A stretch of 62,266 bases of DNA from Bacteroidales bacterium UBA5429 (GCA_002427605.1 DIRT01000037.1:95149-157414); one strand, 5' to 3'. Shown: positions 39,769-49,190, counted from the stretch's first letter. The notes: generated from the sequence alone by a model not told the origin. Translations and numbers: made by a program.

Positions 39769-42381
39769 ATGAAAAAAATATTGCTCATTTTTTTGTTTTT
39801 CTCCGTTGTTTTGATGACCAAAGCTGTACCGGCTTATCCTGAAAAGGTTAATTTTATTCAACCTAATGGGGAACAGGTTACCGTATTCATGCAGGGTGAT
39901 GAGTTTGTTAAATTTGCCCGTTCAGAGGATGATTATACATTGCTTTATGATCAGGATGGTTTTTTGAATTATGCTATGCTTAATCAAGATGGGGATCTTA
40001 TTCCTTCTCTCTTTCATGCACACAATATATCGGAAAGAAGTAGGGAAGAGATTGAGTTTTTACAAACTATTTCTCCTAACCTCTTTTTCTCTCAAGCACA
40101 GTTGAACTCTTTGCTTGCTTTGAGAGAGGCTTTTGATCAACAATTAGAAGCAGCACCAAAACCATCTACCACTGGGAATATGAGGCTGATTTGTATTTTA
40201 ATGGGTTTTCAGGATAAACCATTTCTAAAGACAAATCAAGATTTTCAAAATCTATTAAATCAGGTAGGATATAACTCCGGAGGAGCAAGCGGTAGTTTGC
40301 ATGATTATTATAACGAGGCTTCTTATGGACAGCTGAAAATTACCTTTGACGTTTTGGGACCCTATACAGCAAATTATACCGCAGATTATTATGGATCGAA
40401 TGTTTATGGCAATGCAAGAGCGTTAGCCAATGAAGCTATTAATCAGGCTGCTCCATTTGTAGACTTTTCTGATTATGATAATGACGGTGATGGTAATATA
40501 GATGGACTCTATATTATTTTTGCCGGAAATGGAGAAGAAGCCGGAGGAGGTGCTAATGCGATTTGGTCGCACGCGGGTTGGATTGATCGCTACATAGATG
40601 GAGTGCAAATCGATCGTTATGCTTGTTCACCTGAGTTTAGAGGTGCAAATTCAACCTCTATTACCCATATTGGGGTAATTTGCCATGAGTTAGGACATGT
40701 TCTGGGTGCTCCGGATTATTATGATACCAACTATGAGGAGGGAGGTTTATACGATGGTACAGGAACATGGGATCTGATGGCACAAGGAAGCTGGAATGGG
40801 GGTGGAAGTAAGCCTGCACACCCTAATCCAAGAATTAAGGTGTATACATACAATTGGGCAGATATTATTACTCTCAATTCATCTCAAAATGTGTTGCTTC
40901 CCCCTTCTATCCACTATAAAAATGGATTTTATAGAATTAACACCAATACAAACGGAGAGTATTTTCTACTTGAAAATAGAAGTCAAAGGGGCTTTGATGG
41001 TGGAGTTCCGGGTAATGGAATGGTGATTTACCGTTGTGCAGCCAATGTTAGTCAAGGTCCTATTAATACAACACACCGACAAAAGTTTTATCCGGTTGCA
41101 GCTAATAGTACATTCTCTTTACCTTCTCCCGGAGAGTACGGATCCATCAACGCAGCATCCACACCCTGGCCGGGAACGTTGAATAAGGTGATCTTTAATG
41201 ATACTACTTTCCCTTCAATGAAAGCATGGAATACTCAATATACAGAGAAACCGATTTCTAATATTGCTTATGATAATCAGAATTATTTAATTTCTTTTGA
41301 ATTTATGGGGGGAGGTAATTTGGCGTCACATCGCGTCTTTCTACCTCAACGACCCGGGGTTTCCTTTGATGCCACTCCAGCGTCATCAAATCCGGTTCCA
41401 GATGGAGATGATTTTTCGTTTACTGTTTCAGTGGATCAGGAGTATGATGCTACAAATATCGTTGTAATCGTGGATGGAGACACAATTATCCCCACTAATC
41501 AAGTTTATACTTTAACCAATGTAACATCACCTAAAATGGTTGAAGTGTATAATGTGAAAATTAAAACCTTTGAAATTACAGCAACATCCGGGGTGAATGG
41601 TTCTATCTCACCTACGGGGATTACTACAGTGCCATATAATGGTACTGTTACCTTCTCGGCTAATCCCACAGTAGGTTATGGAGTTGCTGAAATGTTTGTT
41701 GATTCCGTTTCGGTTGGAGCACTGCAGAAATATACCTTTTCCAATGTTTTAGAACCTCACTCTATTCACGTGGAATTTGAAATGGGAGATCCGGATCTAA
41801 TCTCTTCCTCACTTGAGACGTTGCATTTTGTCACCCATGTCAATACTCCTTCAATACCCCAAACAACGATTGTTAATGCAGATCCGAATCAGCTATCAAT
41901 TAATATTCTGGCTAAAGCTCCGCCTCATTTTCAAATCTCTTTAAATGGAGGTTCATGGGTTACTCAGTTGGTAATTCAAAAATCTGACTTGCCGAAGGCG
42001 CTTTTTGTAAGATTTAATCCTTCAGATGTTGGTATTGTGGAAGATACACTTCGTTTATTGAGTATAGGAGCTCATACACGAATCCCTATTAAAGGGGAAG
42101 CACTCTCTTCAGTTCAGGAGATAGAGTTTGCCTCTCTTTTTAAAGTAGTACCTAATCCGGCATCAAACCATTGTGATTTAATAATAGATCATTCACAGGT
42201 AATTCAATTTCCGATTCAGCTATCTGTTTTTAATGCTGTTGGACAATTGATCCATCATGTCCAAATTGAAGATTATTCTACAACCATTGATATTTCCGAG
42301 TGGAGCTCCGGACTTTACTATTTGCGCCTGGTAGGATCGAATACTCACTTAAAAACAACTCAGAAACTACTAAAGTTGTAA
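39769..42381 (+). CDS. Secreted M6-family metalloprotease with T9SS type-A sorting domain
   Basis: 870 residues. The signal peptide ends near TKAVPA. A short propeptide-like region precedes an immune-inhibitor-A-type catalytic domain with a zinc site CHELGHVLGAPDYYD (HExxH at 306-310, third ligand downstream) and DNDGDGNIDGLYIIFAG. Ig/BACON-like beta domains follow (about 510-780; ITATSGVNGSISPTG). The last 75 or so residues form a type-A Por sorting domain: FKVVPNPASNHCDL, LSVFNAVGQLIHH, IDISEWSSGLYYLRL, ending KTTQKLLKL. It is exported by the type IX system, probably to digest protein outside the cell and feed amino-acid fermentation. Monocistronic. Confidence 0.93.
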   Translation: MKKILLIFLFFSVVLMTKAVPAYPEKVNFIQPNGEQVTVFMQGDEFVKFARSEDDYTLLYDQDGFLNYAMLNQDGDLIPSLFHAHNISERSREEIEFLQTISPNLFFSQAQLNSLLALREAFDQQLEAAPKPSTTGNMRLICILMGFQDKPFLKTNQDFQNLLNQVGYNSGGASGSLHDYYNEASYGQLKITFDVLGPYTANYTADYYGSNVYGNARALANEAINQAAPFVDFSDYDNDGDGNIDGLYIIFAGNGEEAGGGANAIWSHAGWIDRYIDGVQIDRYACSPEFRGANSTSITHIGVICHELGHVLGAPDYYDTNYEEGGLYDGTGTWDLMAQGSWNGGGSKPAHPNPRIKVYTYNWADIITLNSSQNVLLPPSIHYKNGFYRINTNTNGEYFLLENRSQRGFDGGVPGNGMVIYRCAANVSQGPINTTHRQKFYPVAANSTFSLPSPGEYGSINAASTPWPGTLNKVIFNDTTFPSMKAWNTQYTEKPISNIAYDNQNYLISFEFMGGGNLASHRVFLPQRPGVSFDATPASSNPVPDGDDFSFTVSVDQEYDATNIVVIVDGDTIIPTNQVYTLTNVTSPKMVEVYNVKIKTFEITATSGVNGSISPTGITTVPYNGTVTFSANPTVGYGVAEMFVDSVSVGALQKYTFSNVLEPHSIHVEFEMGDPDLISSSLETLHFVTHVNTPSIPQTTIVNADPNQLSINILAKAPPHFQISLNGGSWVTQLVIQKSDLPKALFVRFNPSDVGIVEDTLRLLSIGAHTRIPIKGEALSSVQEIEFASLFKVVPNPASNHCDLIIDHSQVIQFPIQLSVFNAVGQLIHHVQIEDYSTTIDISEWSSGLYYLRLVGSNTHLKTTQKLLKL

Positions 42382-42445
42382 CCCACTCCTTTGCTTTTCC
42401 CCTTTTTATTTAATTAACACTCCATATCAAAAATGGTAAATTTTT

Positions 42446-42618
42446 CAGAGTGGGGGAATGTTATAACAAATGAGTGAAGTCTTGTCTGCCCCCCATTTAT
42501 TTAAAATACCAAATAAGAAGTATGAAATAAGAAGTAAGAAGTAAGAAGTAAGATGTTGCTGTAAAGACGCAATGCTACGCGTCTCTATTATAAAACGTCA
42601 TTCCGAAATCCGAAATTT
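42446..42618 (+). repeat. Composite intergenic repeat, copy E
   Basis: The 47-nt core (42448-42494) is followed by AAATACCAAATAAGAAG and a heptad array GAAATAA + three GAAGTAA (about 42525-42552). A degenerate GTAAAGACGC hairpin is at 42561-42586. Two AAATCCG heptads (about 42599-42616) touch the stop codon of the 42617 gene. It fills the space between two convergent genes. It has no GTAG hairpin before the core, unlike copies A and C. Confidence 0.75.
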
Positions 42619-43450
42619 ATTTGATCACTTCACCCTTTTTGATAGCTTCCCGGTATAGGGAGTCTTTGTAATGGATGATGAATTGCGTCTTTTTTTGTTG
42701 CTGCAACATCAATCTATATTGTGCAAGAAGTTGGGGGTCATCAACCGGAACAACTCTGTTTCTGTATTCTAAAAATAGAATCAGATAGCGATAATCCTCA
42801 TCAGAAATATCGGTCATCCGAAACTTTCCCATAATATCTTCACTATTATTGATTTCAAAGGGAAACTCCTGGTTAATGTAGTCAAATAATAGCCAGGATT
42901 GATCATCAATATAGTACTCGATTGTGTCAGCGCAAATGTTTACTATTTGTTGTTTTTCAGCAATTCGCTTTTCTTCATTGAATAGAATCTCTTTCAAACG
43001 GTTGCCCACAGGTGATTTTTTTGACATCTTTATGTAGTTCAGTCTGACATACTCTTTTTGACGTGTCGCCGGGTCAACAAATTTTTCAATAAATTGATTG
43101 AGTTCCTTGTCTGTAACCTGAAATTGAGTAGAGTCTTGTGTCAATTTTTGATATAATGTCTCAATTAAAAGCTTCTTTTTCAGATCATTAATCTCAGTAG
43201 AAAAATTTTGCTCTCTAAGACTGAGAGATTGTTTGGCAGCTTGTAGAAGGAGCTTTTCTTCTACCCAGTTTTGAATGATCTGATCAACAAGAAGTGCAGT
43301 TTCTTCTTCAGAAAGATGATCGGGAATCAACTCCAGAACTTCAGATTTATATAGTCTGTAATGTGAATATTCAGCAACAATAGGATCCTTTTCATGTTTG
43401 CAAGATCCTATCAAAAAGAGTAATAGTAAATAGTAAAAAAATCTTTTCAC
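42617..43450 (-). CDS. SurA-like lipoprotein
   Basis: 277 residues. A clear lipobox, IGSC, puts the lipidated cysteine at Cys17. The next part (VAEYSHYRLYKSEVLELIP, ... LSEEETALLVDQIIQNWVEEKLLLQAAKQ) matches the N-terminal helical module of SurA/PpiD-type chaperones. The following segment is not a recognisable rotamase domain: no GELG or F-P-x-x-F landmarks. It is therefore more likely a chaperone than an isomerase. It follows a two-domain parvulin gene with no gap, forming a typical Bacteroidota periplasmic folding pair. Its 3' end touches composite repeat E. Confidence 0.82.
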   Translation of the reverse strand: MKRFFYYLLLLFLIGSCKHEKDPIVAEYSHYRLYKSEVLELIPDHLSEEETALLVDQIIQNWVEEKLLLQAAKQSLSLREQNFSTEINDLKKKLLIETLYQKLTQDSTQFQVTDKELNQFIEKFVDPATRQKEYVRLNYIKMSKKSPVGNRLKEILFNEEKRIAEKQQIVNICADTIEYYIDDQSWLLFDYINQEFPFEINNSEDIMGKFRMTDISDEDYRYLILFLEYRNRVVPVDDPQLLAQYRLMLQQQKKTQFIIHYKDSLYREAIKKGEVIK

Positions 43451-45175
43451 CTATTTTTTAATGATTGCTTTAAACTGTTCTTCGTTAATGATAACCGGAT
43501 ATTTTTGTTTTAACTCCTCAATCCATCGTCTTTCCAATTCATTTTGATATTCAGTAATAACAATCGCTTTGATTTCATCAAAAGGCTTTTTATATTCATC
43601 TTTTATGGTTTCGTAGAATTCCATAATGCCAACAGTATCTCTTATCGCTTCATTCCAAACTTTAATGGTGTTGATTTCAAATAGAATCATTCCCTCACGG
43701 TACTCTGTCACCAACTCTTTGAATTCCGGATACTTGTTTTCTAAATTACGGTTTTCATAAGCCAGAATTTTATCTTGAACATAATATGGAAAACGTTCGT
43801 TTAAGAAGTTAATCAAGTCTCCATGAAACTCCATCCCCTGGAATCGGGAAATAAAACTGGCAAAATCAGCAACCGATTCAACCTGATCAGCATACGTGAA
43901 GAGAGGTGGAAGATTATCTATCCCATTCAATTGTGAAAGGTCAGTGTTGTCAGGATTACTGAAATAGTTAGCAGGGATATTTTCTGCTAAAAACTTAAAT
44001 GCTTTTTTCTTATTTCTGTCTTTGTATTTGTACTCTTTTTTGAGTTTTTTAACTAAGGATTCTTTGCTCTTGTGAGAACGTTGATCTCTGCTGACCTTGT
44101 TTTTTATGTAGTTAATGCCGTGGTCAGTATTAGGATTGGCATATTCAATGTTTTCGATTTTCAGTATATGCCACCCCAAAATTGAAGCAACAGGCTCTGA
44201 AGTAAAATCCCCTTGTTTGGTTCTTAAACATTCCTGAATAAAGTTTCCGGGTCTTCTATTAGCCTGGAAAGGTTCCAAAGCTCCTTCTTTATCTTTTGTT
44301 GCTTGATCTTCAGAGAGTTCCTTTGCTACGTCACCAAATGACCTGCCACTTTTTAGCTGACGATAAATCTCATCAATCTTGGTTTTGGCTTCGGTACTCA
44401 TTGCCCCTTTTCTAGCCAATGTGTCGTTAACAAAAATCTGTTTTGCAAAAATTTTGGATATAGCCGGAACTTTATCCTGAACATAAATAATGTGGTATCC
44501 AAAGTTAGAGCGTACCGGCATGGAGATCTCTCCAACAGCAGTATTATATGCACGGTTTTCAAATGGATAAATGAGGTCAAAAACGGTAAAATAACCTAAC
44601 TCACCTCTGTTTCCATATTGCCAACGTCTGGTGTACTCATTGTACGTATCCCTTGCTGATGGGTCATCAGAATATTTAACTGCCGCATCAAAAAAAGATA
44701 TTTTACCCTTTTTAATTTGGTTTCGGATATCAATAATTTTTTTATACGCTGTCAAACTATCCTGAGGTGTAGCTGTTGCAGGACAATTAATCAGGATGTG
44801 TGAAGCACGAACATGATATTGGGCACGCTCATTAGCTTCTTCAAGCAACTCCTTGGTTACCTCTTTGTCAATTAAATATTGTTGTGCAGATTGAGATCTG
44901 TAGGATGCCAACTCCTTCAAAAAGGTTTCACTTGTATCTATTCCTTCCTCATATCCTTGCTTTACCTTTAACTTAAAGTTAATATATAGCTCCAAGTATT
45001 CTTGTAATTCCTCTTCCGTAGCTTTAGTGATGTCGTTGTTCTTATTGTAAGCATTTACGAACTCTTTTACAGTTACGACATCATTCCCGTATTGAAATAG
45101 GATAGGTTCTTGTTTCTGAGCATAAGTGGCTGAAATAAAGCAAAATAAAGCAATGAATAACCAATATTTTTTCAT
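43451..45175 (-). CDS. SurA-like parvulin peptidyl-prolyl isomerase
   Basis: 574 residues with a signal peptide (ends ATYAQ). The SurA-N-like region at about 25-120 is followed by two parvulin domains. The first (about 122-235) has RASHILINCP, FFDAAVKYSDDPSA and GELGYFTVFDLIYPFENRAYN with GYHIIYV. The second (about 240-345) has AKQIFV, FGDVAKELSEDQATKDKEGALEPF and GWHILKIE. A long charged helical C-terminus follows. It folds outer-membrane proteins in the periplasm. It has its own promoter and is co-transcribed with the lipoprotein gene downstream. Confidence 0.92.
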   Translation of the reverse strand: MKKYWLFIALFCFISATYAQKQEPILFQYGNDVVTVKEFVNAYNKNNDITKATEEELQEYLELYINFKLKVKQGYEEGIDTSETFLKELASYRSQSAQQYLIDKEVTKELLEEANERAQYHVRASHILINCPATATPQDSLTAYKKIIDIRNQIKKGKISFFDAAVKYSDDPSARDTYNEYTRRWQYGNRGELGYFTVFDLIYPFENRAYNTAVGEISMPVRSNFGYHIIYVQDKVPAISKIFAKQIFVNDTLARKGAMSTEAKTKIDEIYRQLKSGRSFGDVAKELSEDQATKDKEGALEPFQANRRPGNFIQECLRTKQGDFTSEPVASILGWHILKIENIEYANPNTDHGINYIKNKVSRDQRSHKSKESLVKKLKKEYKYKDRNKKKAFKFLAENIPANYFSNPDNTDLSQLNGIDNLPPLFTYADQVESVADFASFISRFQGMEFHGDLINFLNERFPYYVQDKILAYENRNLENKYPEFKELVTEYREGMILFEINTIKVWNEAIRDTVGIMEFYETIKDEYKKPFDEIKAIVITEYQNELERRWIEELKQKYPVIINEEQFKAIIKK

Positions 45176-45213
45176 CTCTATGTTATGTGTTAGTTGTTTA
45201 AAATATTAATCAG

Positions 45214-45221
45214 CAAAGATA
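45214..45221 (-). promoter_or_regulatory. Promoter -7 element of the parvulin gene
   Basis: On the minus strand TATCTTTG lies 38 nt before the start codon at 45175. It separates this unit from the upstream adenine deaminase unit. Confidence 0.55.
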
Positions 45222-45232
45222 TGTATATTTTT

Positions 45233-46870
45233 TTACTTTGAACTATCGAATAGTTCAGTTAGTTGAAAATTAATTCCATCAAAAAGTCCCATATCACTCA
45301 TTTTTAATTCAGGGATTACCAACAGACCCATAAAAGAGAGCGTCATAAATGGTGCTGTAAGGGGAGAACCTGCTTTCTGTACCGCTTTGTTAAGTCGTTG
45401 GTACTGTTCGCTAACCCAATCCGCATTTTGATCACTCATCAATCCTGCAATAGGTAAAGGTAAGCTAATCAGTTCGTTATCATTTGTATAGAGGATCCCT
45501 CCTTGGGTGTCGATAATGCCTTGAATAGCACGAACCAATGATTTATCATCGCAACCTACAGCAATAATATTATGACTGTCATGCGCAACAGAAGACGCAA
45601 TAGCTCCCTCTTTTAATCCGAAATTTTTGACAAACCCTATAGCAGGTGCCTGTTCACTATAACGGTTGATAACGATAATTTTAAGGTAATCACGCTCTAA
45701 ATCAGGTACGACATATCCATTTTTAACCAGAGGTTCATCGATGATTGTTTTTGTAAATATTTGATCCTGAAATAGTTCAATGATTTTTATTTTTTTATTT
45801 TGTGTTGGTACACGGAGCTGTTCTTCCTCGATTTTTTTAATATTGAATTTATTTATGGAATTAAAAAATAAGGGGGGAAGGACACTCATACCTCCTTTGG
45901 CAACCTTCTGGCCCCGAATGTACGTTTCAAGCACCTTCATAGTTTCCCAATGGTCCACAACGATAAAGTCAGCACTGTCGCCAACTTGCAACATTCCCAC
46001 AGCTAAGTTATAGTGTGTAACAGGGTTATAGGTAGCGCATCTCAATAAATCAAAAAAGTCATAACCTAATTTTAATCCTCTGGCAATCAGTAAATTGATA
46101 TGTCCCTCTATCAAGTCGTCAGGATGCTTGTCGTCACTGCAAAACATCAACTGTTCCGGGTATTTTTCAATAAGAGGAATCAGTGCATCAAAGTTTTTGG
46201 CGGCACTTCCTTCGCGGATTAAGATTTTCATTCCCAATTTGATCTTTTCCTCCGCCTCATCGAGTGTATAACATTCGTGGTCAGTCGTTATTTGAGCTGC
46301 ATAATATTTTTCCAGTGCCTCACCTGTTACCATGGGCGCATGCCCATCGATAGGTTTCTGATATTTTTGAGCTAATTGGAGTTTCTGGACAACCATTGGA
46401 TCATCATGGATCACACCGGGAAAGTTCATCATTTCCCCTAAATGGTTAATTTCCTGCATTTGTAGCAGTTGCTCTAACTCTTCAATCCCAATTTGAGCTC
46501 CGCTGGTCTCAAAAGAGGTAGCAGGAACACAACTGGGTGCTCCAAAATGGAAATAGAAGGGAGCCAGCTTGCCATTCTCAATCATCCATTTTACTCCTTC
46601 TACTCCTAAAACGTTGGCAATCTCGTGTGGGTCGGAAATAGTTCCGACAGTTCCATGTGTAGAAGCGATGCGGGCAAACTCATAGGGAGTAAGCATGGAA
46701 CTCTCAATGTGAATATGAGCATCAATCAGTCCGGGTAAAATAAAATGAGATGAATCATTTTGTTCCTCCCTGATTGATTCAATAATACCATTTTGAACAG
46801 TAATTGTCCCCGGATAAATCCTCCTTTGAATAGGATCCACAATTTGTCCTTTAAATTCCTGTTTTTCCAT
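45233..46870 (-). CDS. ade: Adenine deaminase
   Basis: Turns adenine into hypoxanthine and ammonia for purine salvage. At 545 residues it is normal for the AdeC type. The amidohydrolase metal motif is DAHIHIESSML (His52, His54), with HGTVGTISDPHEIANVLG, GHAPMVTGEAL, ITTDHECYT and CSDDKHPDDLI. The C-terminal half has the adenine-deaminase signature SSVAHDSHNIIAVG and LPIAGLMS. It starts 7 nt after the porin gene and is likely in one unit with it. A segment coding LPPLFFNSINKFN (about 45845-45890) includes a CCTTCCCCCC run similar to the composite repeat tails. Confidence 0.95.
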   Translation of the reverse strand: MEKQEFKGQIVDPIQRRIYPGTITVQNGIIESIREEQNDSSHFILPGLIDAHIHIESSMLTPYEFARIASTHGTVGTISDPHEIANVLGVEGVKWMIENGKLAPFYFHFGAPSCVPATSFETSGAQIGIEELEQLLQMQEINHLGEMMNFPGVIHDDPMVVQKLQLAQKYQKPIDGHAPMVTGEALEKYYAAQITTDHECYTLDEAEEKIKLGMKILIREGSAAKNFDALIPLIEKYPEQLMFCSDDKHPDDLIEGHINLLIARGLKLGYDFFDLLRCATYNPVTHYNLAVGMLQVGDSADFIVVDHWETMKVLETYIRGQKVAKGGMSVLPPLFFNSINKFNIKKIEEEQLRVPTQNKKIKIIELFQDQIFTKTIIDEPLVKNGYVVPDLERDYLKIIVINRYSEQAPAIGFVKNFGLKEGAIASSVAHDSHNIIAVGCDDKSLVRAIQGIIDTQGGILYTNDNELISLPLPIAGLMSDQNADWVSEQYQRLNKAVQKAGSPLTAPFMTLSFMGLLVIPELKMSDMGLFDGINFQLTELFDSSK

Positions 46871-46877
46871 TGCTTAA

Positions 46878-48248
46878 TTAAAAAAAGAAGGTGATACTAA
46901 ACAAAAATCGGAAATTGGACAAATAGTAATAAGATTTATCAAGATCGATTTGTCCATTAGGAGTTTTCTCTAATCCGTAAAGTGCTTTTGTCCATTCAGG
47001 TTCAAAAGCAAATTGTAATTTATTATGCATGTACTTCACACGTGGACTGATACGATATAGCTTCCCGATTTGAGTTGCGGTTCCAAAATAAACTATGGGG
47101 TTGTTGTAATCTTGAACCATATCCCAGGAACCTAAATTTTCACAGATGCCCGTTAATATTCCAAATTCCCACTTTTTATTCACCCAATACAGATCTGCTA
47201 AATAGGTTACAATATTGAGATTGGTATAATCAAAATCTACTCCCATATTAATTGTTTCATTGGGATTATACTCTTTGATGGCATAGCCTCCAATCATGGT
47301 TAAGTCTGTTGTGTTTTGTGCTAATGTTGATTTTAATTTGATTCCGATTTTGCGTTGAGTATCAAAATGATATCCATAATGGAAAAAAGCTGTAAAAGAG
47401 GTTGATTTGAGTTTTTTGTTGGTTGCAACATTATCTCCGGTTTCTAATCTGGGAACTATTTGTTTATGATCAATACCTATACCGGTATAAACTTCGTGGA
47501 CAATTTTTTCATCATCTCTTTTCTGATAATCGATGATATATTGTAATCCCATGCCCGGTATGGCACTATTTCTGAGATATTGAGTAGATCTGTCGGCAAA
47601 TCCATAACTTTGTTGGTCTCTTTGAGCATACAAATAAGCCATAAAATAATTGTTTGGGGCTATTCTTTGGGTTAATCGGAACTGAGGTGCCCTGCCGAAA
47701 GGTTGAAAAGGCGCACCGGTATTTCCTGAAACGGTAGATGGTAAGATCCTTTCGGTAAACAGAGGATGCCAGGTTTGTCCGATAACTAACTCAGTTTTTT
47801 GCCAATTTATTTTAATCAGGGAGTGTCTCAACGTAAAGCCATTCAAGTCCTTGTCGGAAACTCCCATAAACCAACCTTCAATCATACCGGAAAGTTTTGC
47901 CCCAAAAAGATCCGGAGCATTGACTTTTAGGGTTAAACGCGTATTCATAGCAATAAAGTTAAAGCTAGTCCGATCATTGAGATCAACAAAATGAGCGTCA
48001 AAAATTCTATCGGCAGGATAAAGATAGGTGCCCCCATCACTGCCTTCAACCGGCTTACGGGTGTCCCAAAAAGCATCGGTTGAAATGAGACCACTCCATC
48101 GTAAAATCCATTGATTTTGATCAGAATGGTTTAGGTCTTCAATAGTAGTTATTTTTGAAGCAGAGAAAGTAGAATCTCTGAGAATAGGATTGCTCCAAGC
48201 TAATAAAGTTATTGAGCTCAGTAGTACAAGTAATGAAATTTTTCTCAT
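46878..48248 (-). CDS. Predicted outer-membrane porin (DcaP-like)
   Basis: 456 residues. A signal peptide (LLVLLSSITLLAWS) precedes a barrel sequence: LRWSGLISTDAFWDTRK, FNFIAMNTRLTLKVNAPD, LRHSLIKINWQKTELVIGQTWHP (a DcaP/porin-like stretch), many aromatic-rich strands, and a C-terminal FRFLFSITFFF ending in Phe as barrels do. The start is set at 48248 (MRKISLL); the longer in-frame reading to 48557 runs into the DUF4199 gene in another frame. It lies 7 nt before adenine deaminase, so uptake of a purine or related solute is a reasonable guess. Confidence 0.82.
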   Translation of the reverse strand: MRKISLLVLLSSITLLAWSNPILRDSTFSASKITTIEDLNHSDQNQWILRWSGLISTDAFWDTRKPVEGSDGGTYLYPADRIFDAHFVDLNDRTSFNFIAMNTRLTLKVNAPDLFGAKLSGMIEGWFMGVSDKDLNGFTLRHSLIKINWQKTELVIGQTWHPLFTERILPSTVSGNTGAPFQPFGRAPQFRLTQRIAPNNYFMAYLYAQRDQQSYGFADRSTQYLRNSAIPGMGLQYIIDYQKRDDEKIVHEVYTGIGIDHKQIVPRLETGDNVATNKKLKSTSFTAFFHYGYHFDTQRKIGIKLKSTLAQNTTDLTMIGGYAIKEYNPNETINMGVDFDYTNLNIVTYLADLYWVNKKWEFGILTGICENLGSWDMVQDYNNPIVYFGTATQIGKLYRISPRVKYMHNKLQFAFEPEWTKALYGLEKTPNGQIDLDKSYYYLSNFRFLFSITFFF

Positions 48249-48255
48249 AATTAGG

Positions 48256-49134
48256 TTATTCTTCGTTTGAAACTTTCTTTTTTCTATGATATAAATATAT
48301 TGACACAAAAATATTGAAAAAAACTCCGTAGAGGATGATTGATAAGGAGTAGAATAATGAAGCTGCAAAAGAGTTGGTGAATTGCGGGATTTTCTCTTTT
48401 TCTGCTTCAAAACGAACTGTGAAAGGAGAGAATGACTTCCCTTCTTCCGGAATAGCGGCAATAATAGCATGAATGTATGGAGCAATAGTATCATCTTTAG
48501 GGATTTGAGGGATGTAAACATTAAGGATAGAGATCCAGTTTTTATGAGCATAGTCATCGAATTTTTCTAAAGTAATTTTTTGAGAAGTGTCAGTAGGATG
48601 AGATATTTGATACTGGTGCATTTGGGTAATTTCATCGAGATGTGCCTTTAAAATCTCTATTCCCGTAGAATCAATGACACCCTGCTCTAAAAGAGTATTT
48701 TGTTTTTGAGTTATAAACTCTTTTTCTGCAATGAGGTACTGATCCATAAGTTGAGTAGTTATTGAGTCTTTTCCCAATTTATTTTTGTATTCCTCAATAT
48801 TTTTTTGATTAATTACCTCCATCTGTTGAGGGGCAATCAATCCATATTGAATGTTGAGATAGATAAAAACTACAAAAAAACTAACAAAAATTAAAAGTAA
48901 ACCACGGGCAAACGATTGAGTAAAGGTTATTTCATTGTTGAAACATTCTGATTTTATCTCTTTAAGCCCCATGTAGAGTATCCCAATATATAATAGAACA
49001 TTGAATAGATCAATAACCGGACCAAAGGCGTAAAAGTCAAATCCATCAGAGAACAATTTAGCTAATTGAAGAACCGATAGTCCTACCCCCAGGAGGAGTC
49101 CCCATTTGAATATGATTTGGGTTTGTTTTTTCAT
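48256..49134 (-). CDS. DUF4199 membrane protein
   Basis: 292 residues. Two hydrophobic helices lie near the N-terminus (about 8-25 and 38-56), a third at about 73-95 (FARGLLLIFVSFFVVFIYLN), then a soluble helical stretch of about 160 residues and a fourth segment close to the C-terminus (FAASLFYSLSIILYGVFFNIFVSIYLYHRKKK). GLKEIK and FTQSFARG are typical of DUF4199, a family confined mainly to Bacteroidota with no known function. It is first in the unit with the porin (7 nt) and ade. Confidence 0.82.
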   Translation of the reverse strand: MKKQTQIIFKWGLLLGVGLSVLQLAKLFSDGFDFYAFGPVIDLFNVLLYIGILYMGLKEIKSECFNNEITFTQSFARGLLLIFVSFFVVFIYLNIQYGLIAPQQMEVINQKNIEEYKNKLGKDSITTQLMDQYLIAEKEFITQKQNTLLEQGVIDSTGIEILKAHLDEITQMHQYQISHPTDTSQKITLEKFDDYAHKNWISILNVYIPQIPKDDTIAPYIHAIIAAIPEEGKSFSPFTVRFEAEKEKIPQFTNSFAASLFYSLSIILYGVFFNIFVSIYLYHRKKKVSNEE

Positions 49135-49182
49135 AATTTAATAATTTTGGGTTGTCAAGAATAAACTCTTTTGATCAACTTG

Positions 49183-49190
49183 CAAAAATA
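49183..49190 (-). promoter_or_regulatory. Promoter -7 element of the DUF4199-porin-ade unit
   Basis: On the minus strand TATTTTTG is followed by C and lies about 49 nt before the DUF4199 start. Confidence 0.45.

Noticed and set aside
42525..42552. GAAGTAA array considered as a CRISPR or iteron site
   Set aside because: Units are 7 bp with no spacers, and no cas or replication genes are near; it fits the heptad arrays of the other repeat copies.
48249..48557. N-terminal extension of the porin gene (103 extra residues)
   Set aside because: It overlaps the 3' part of the DUF4199 gene in another frame, and a proper signal peptide begins at 48248.
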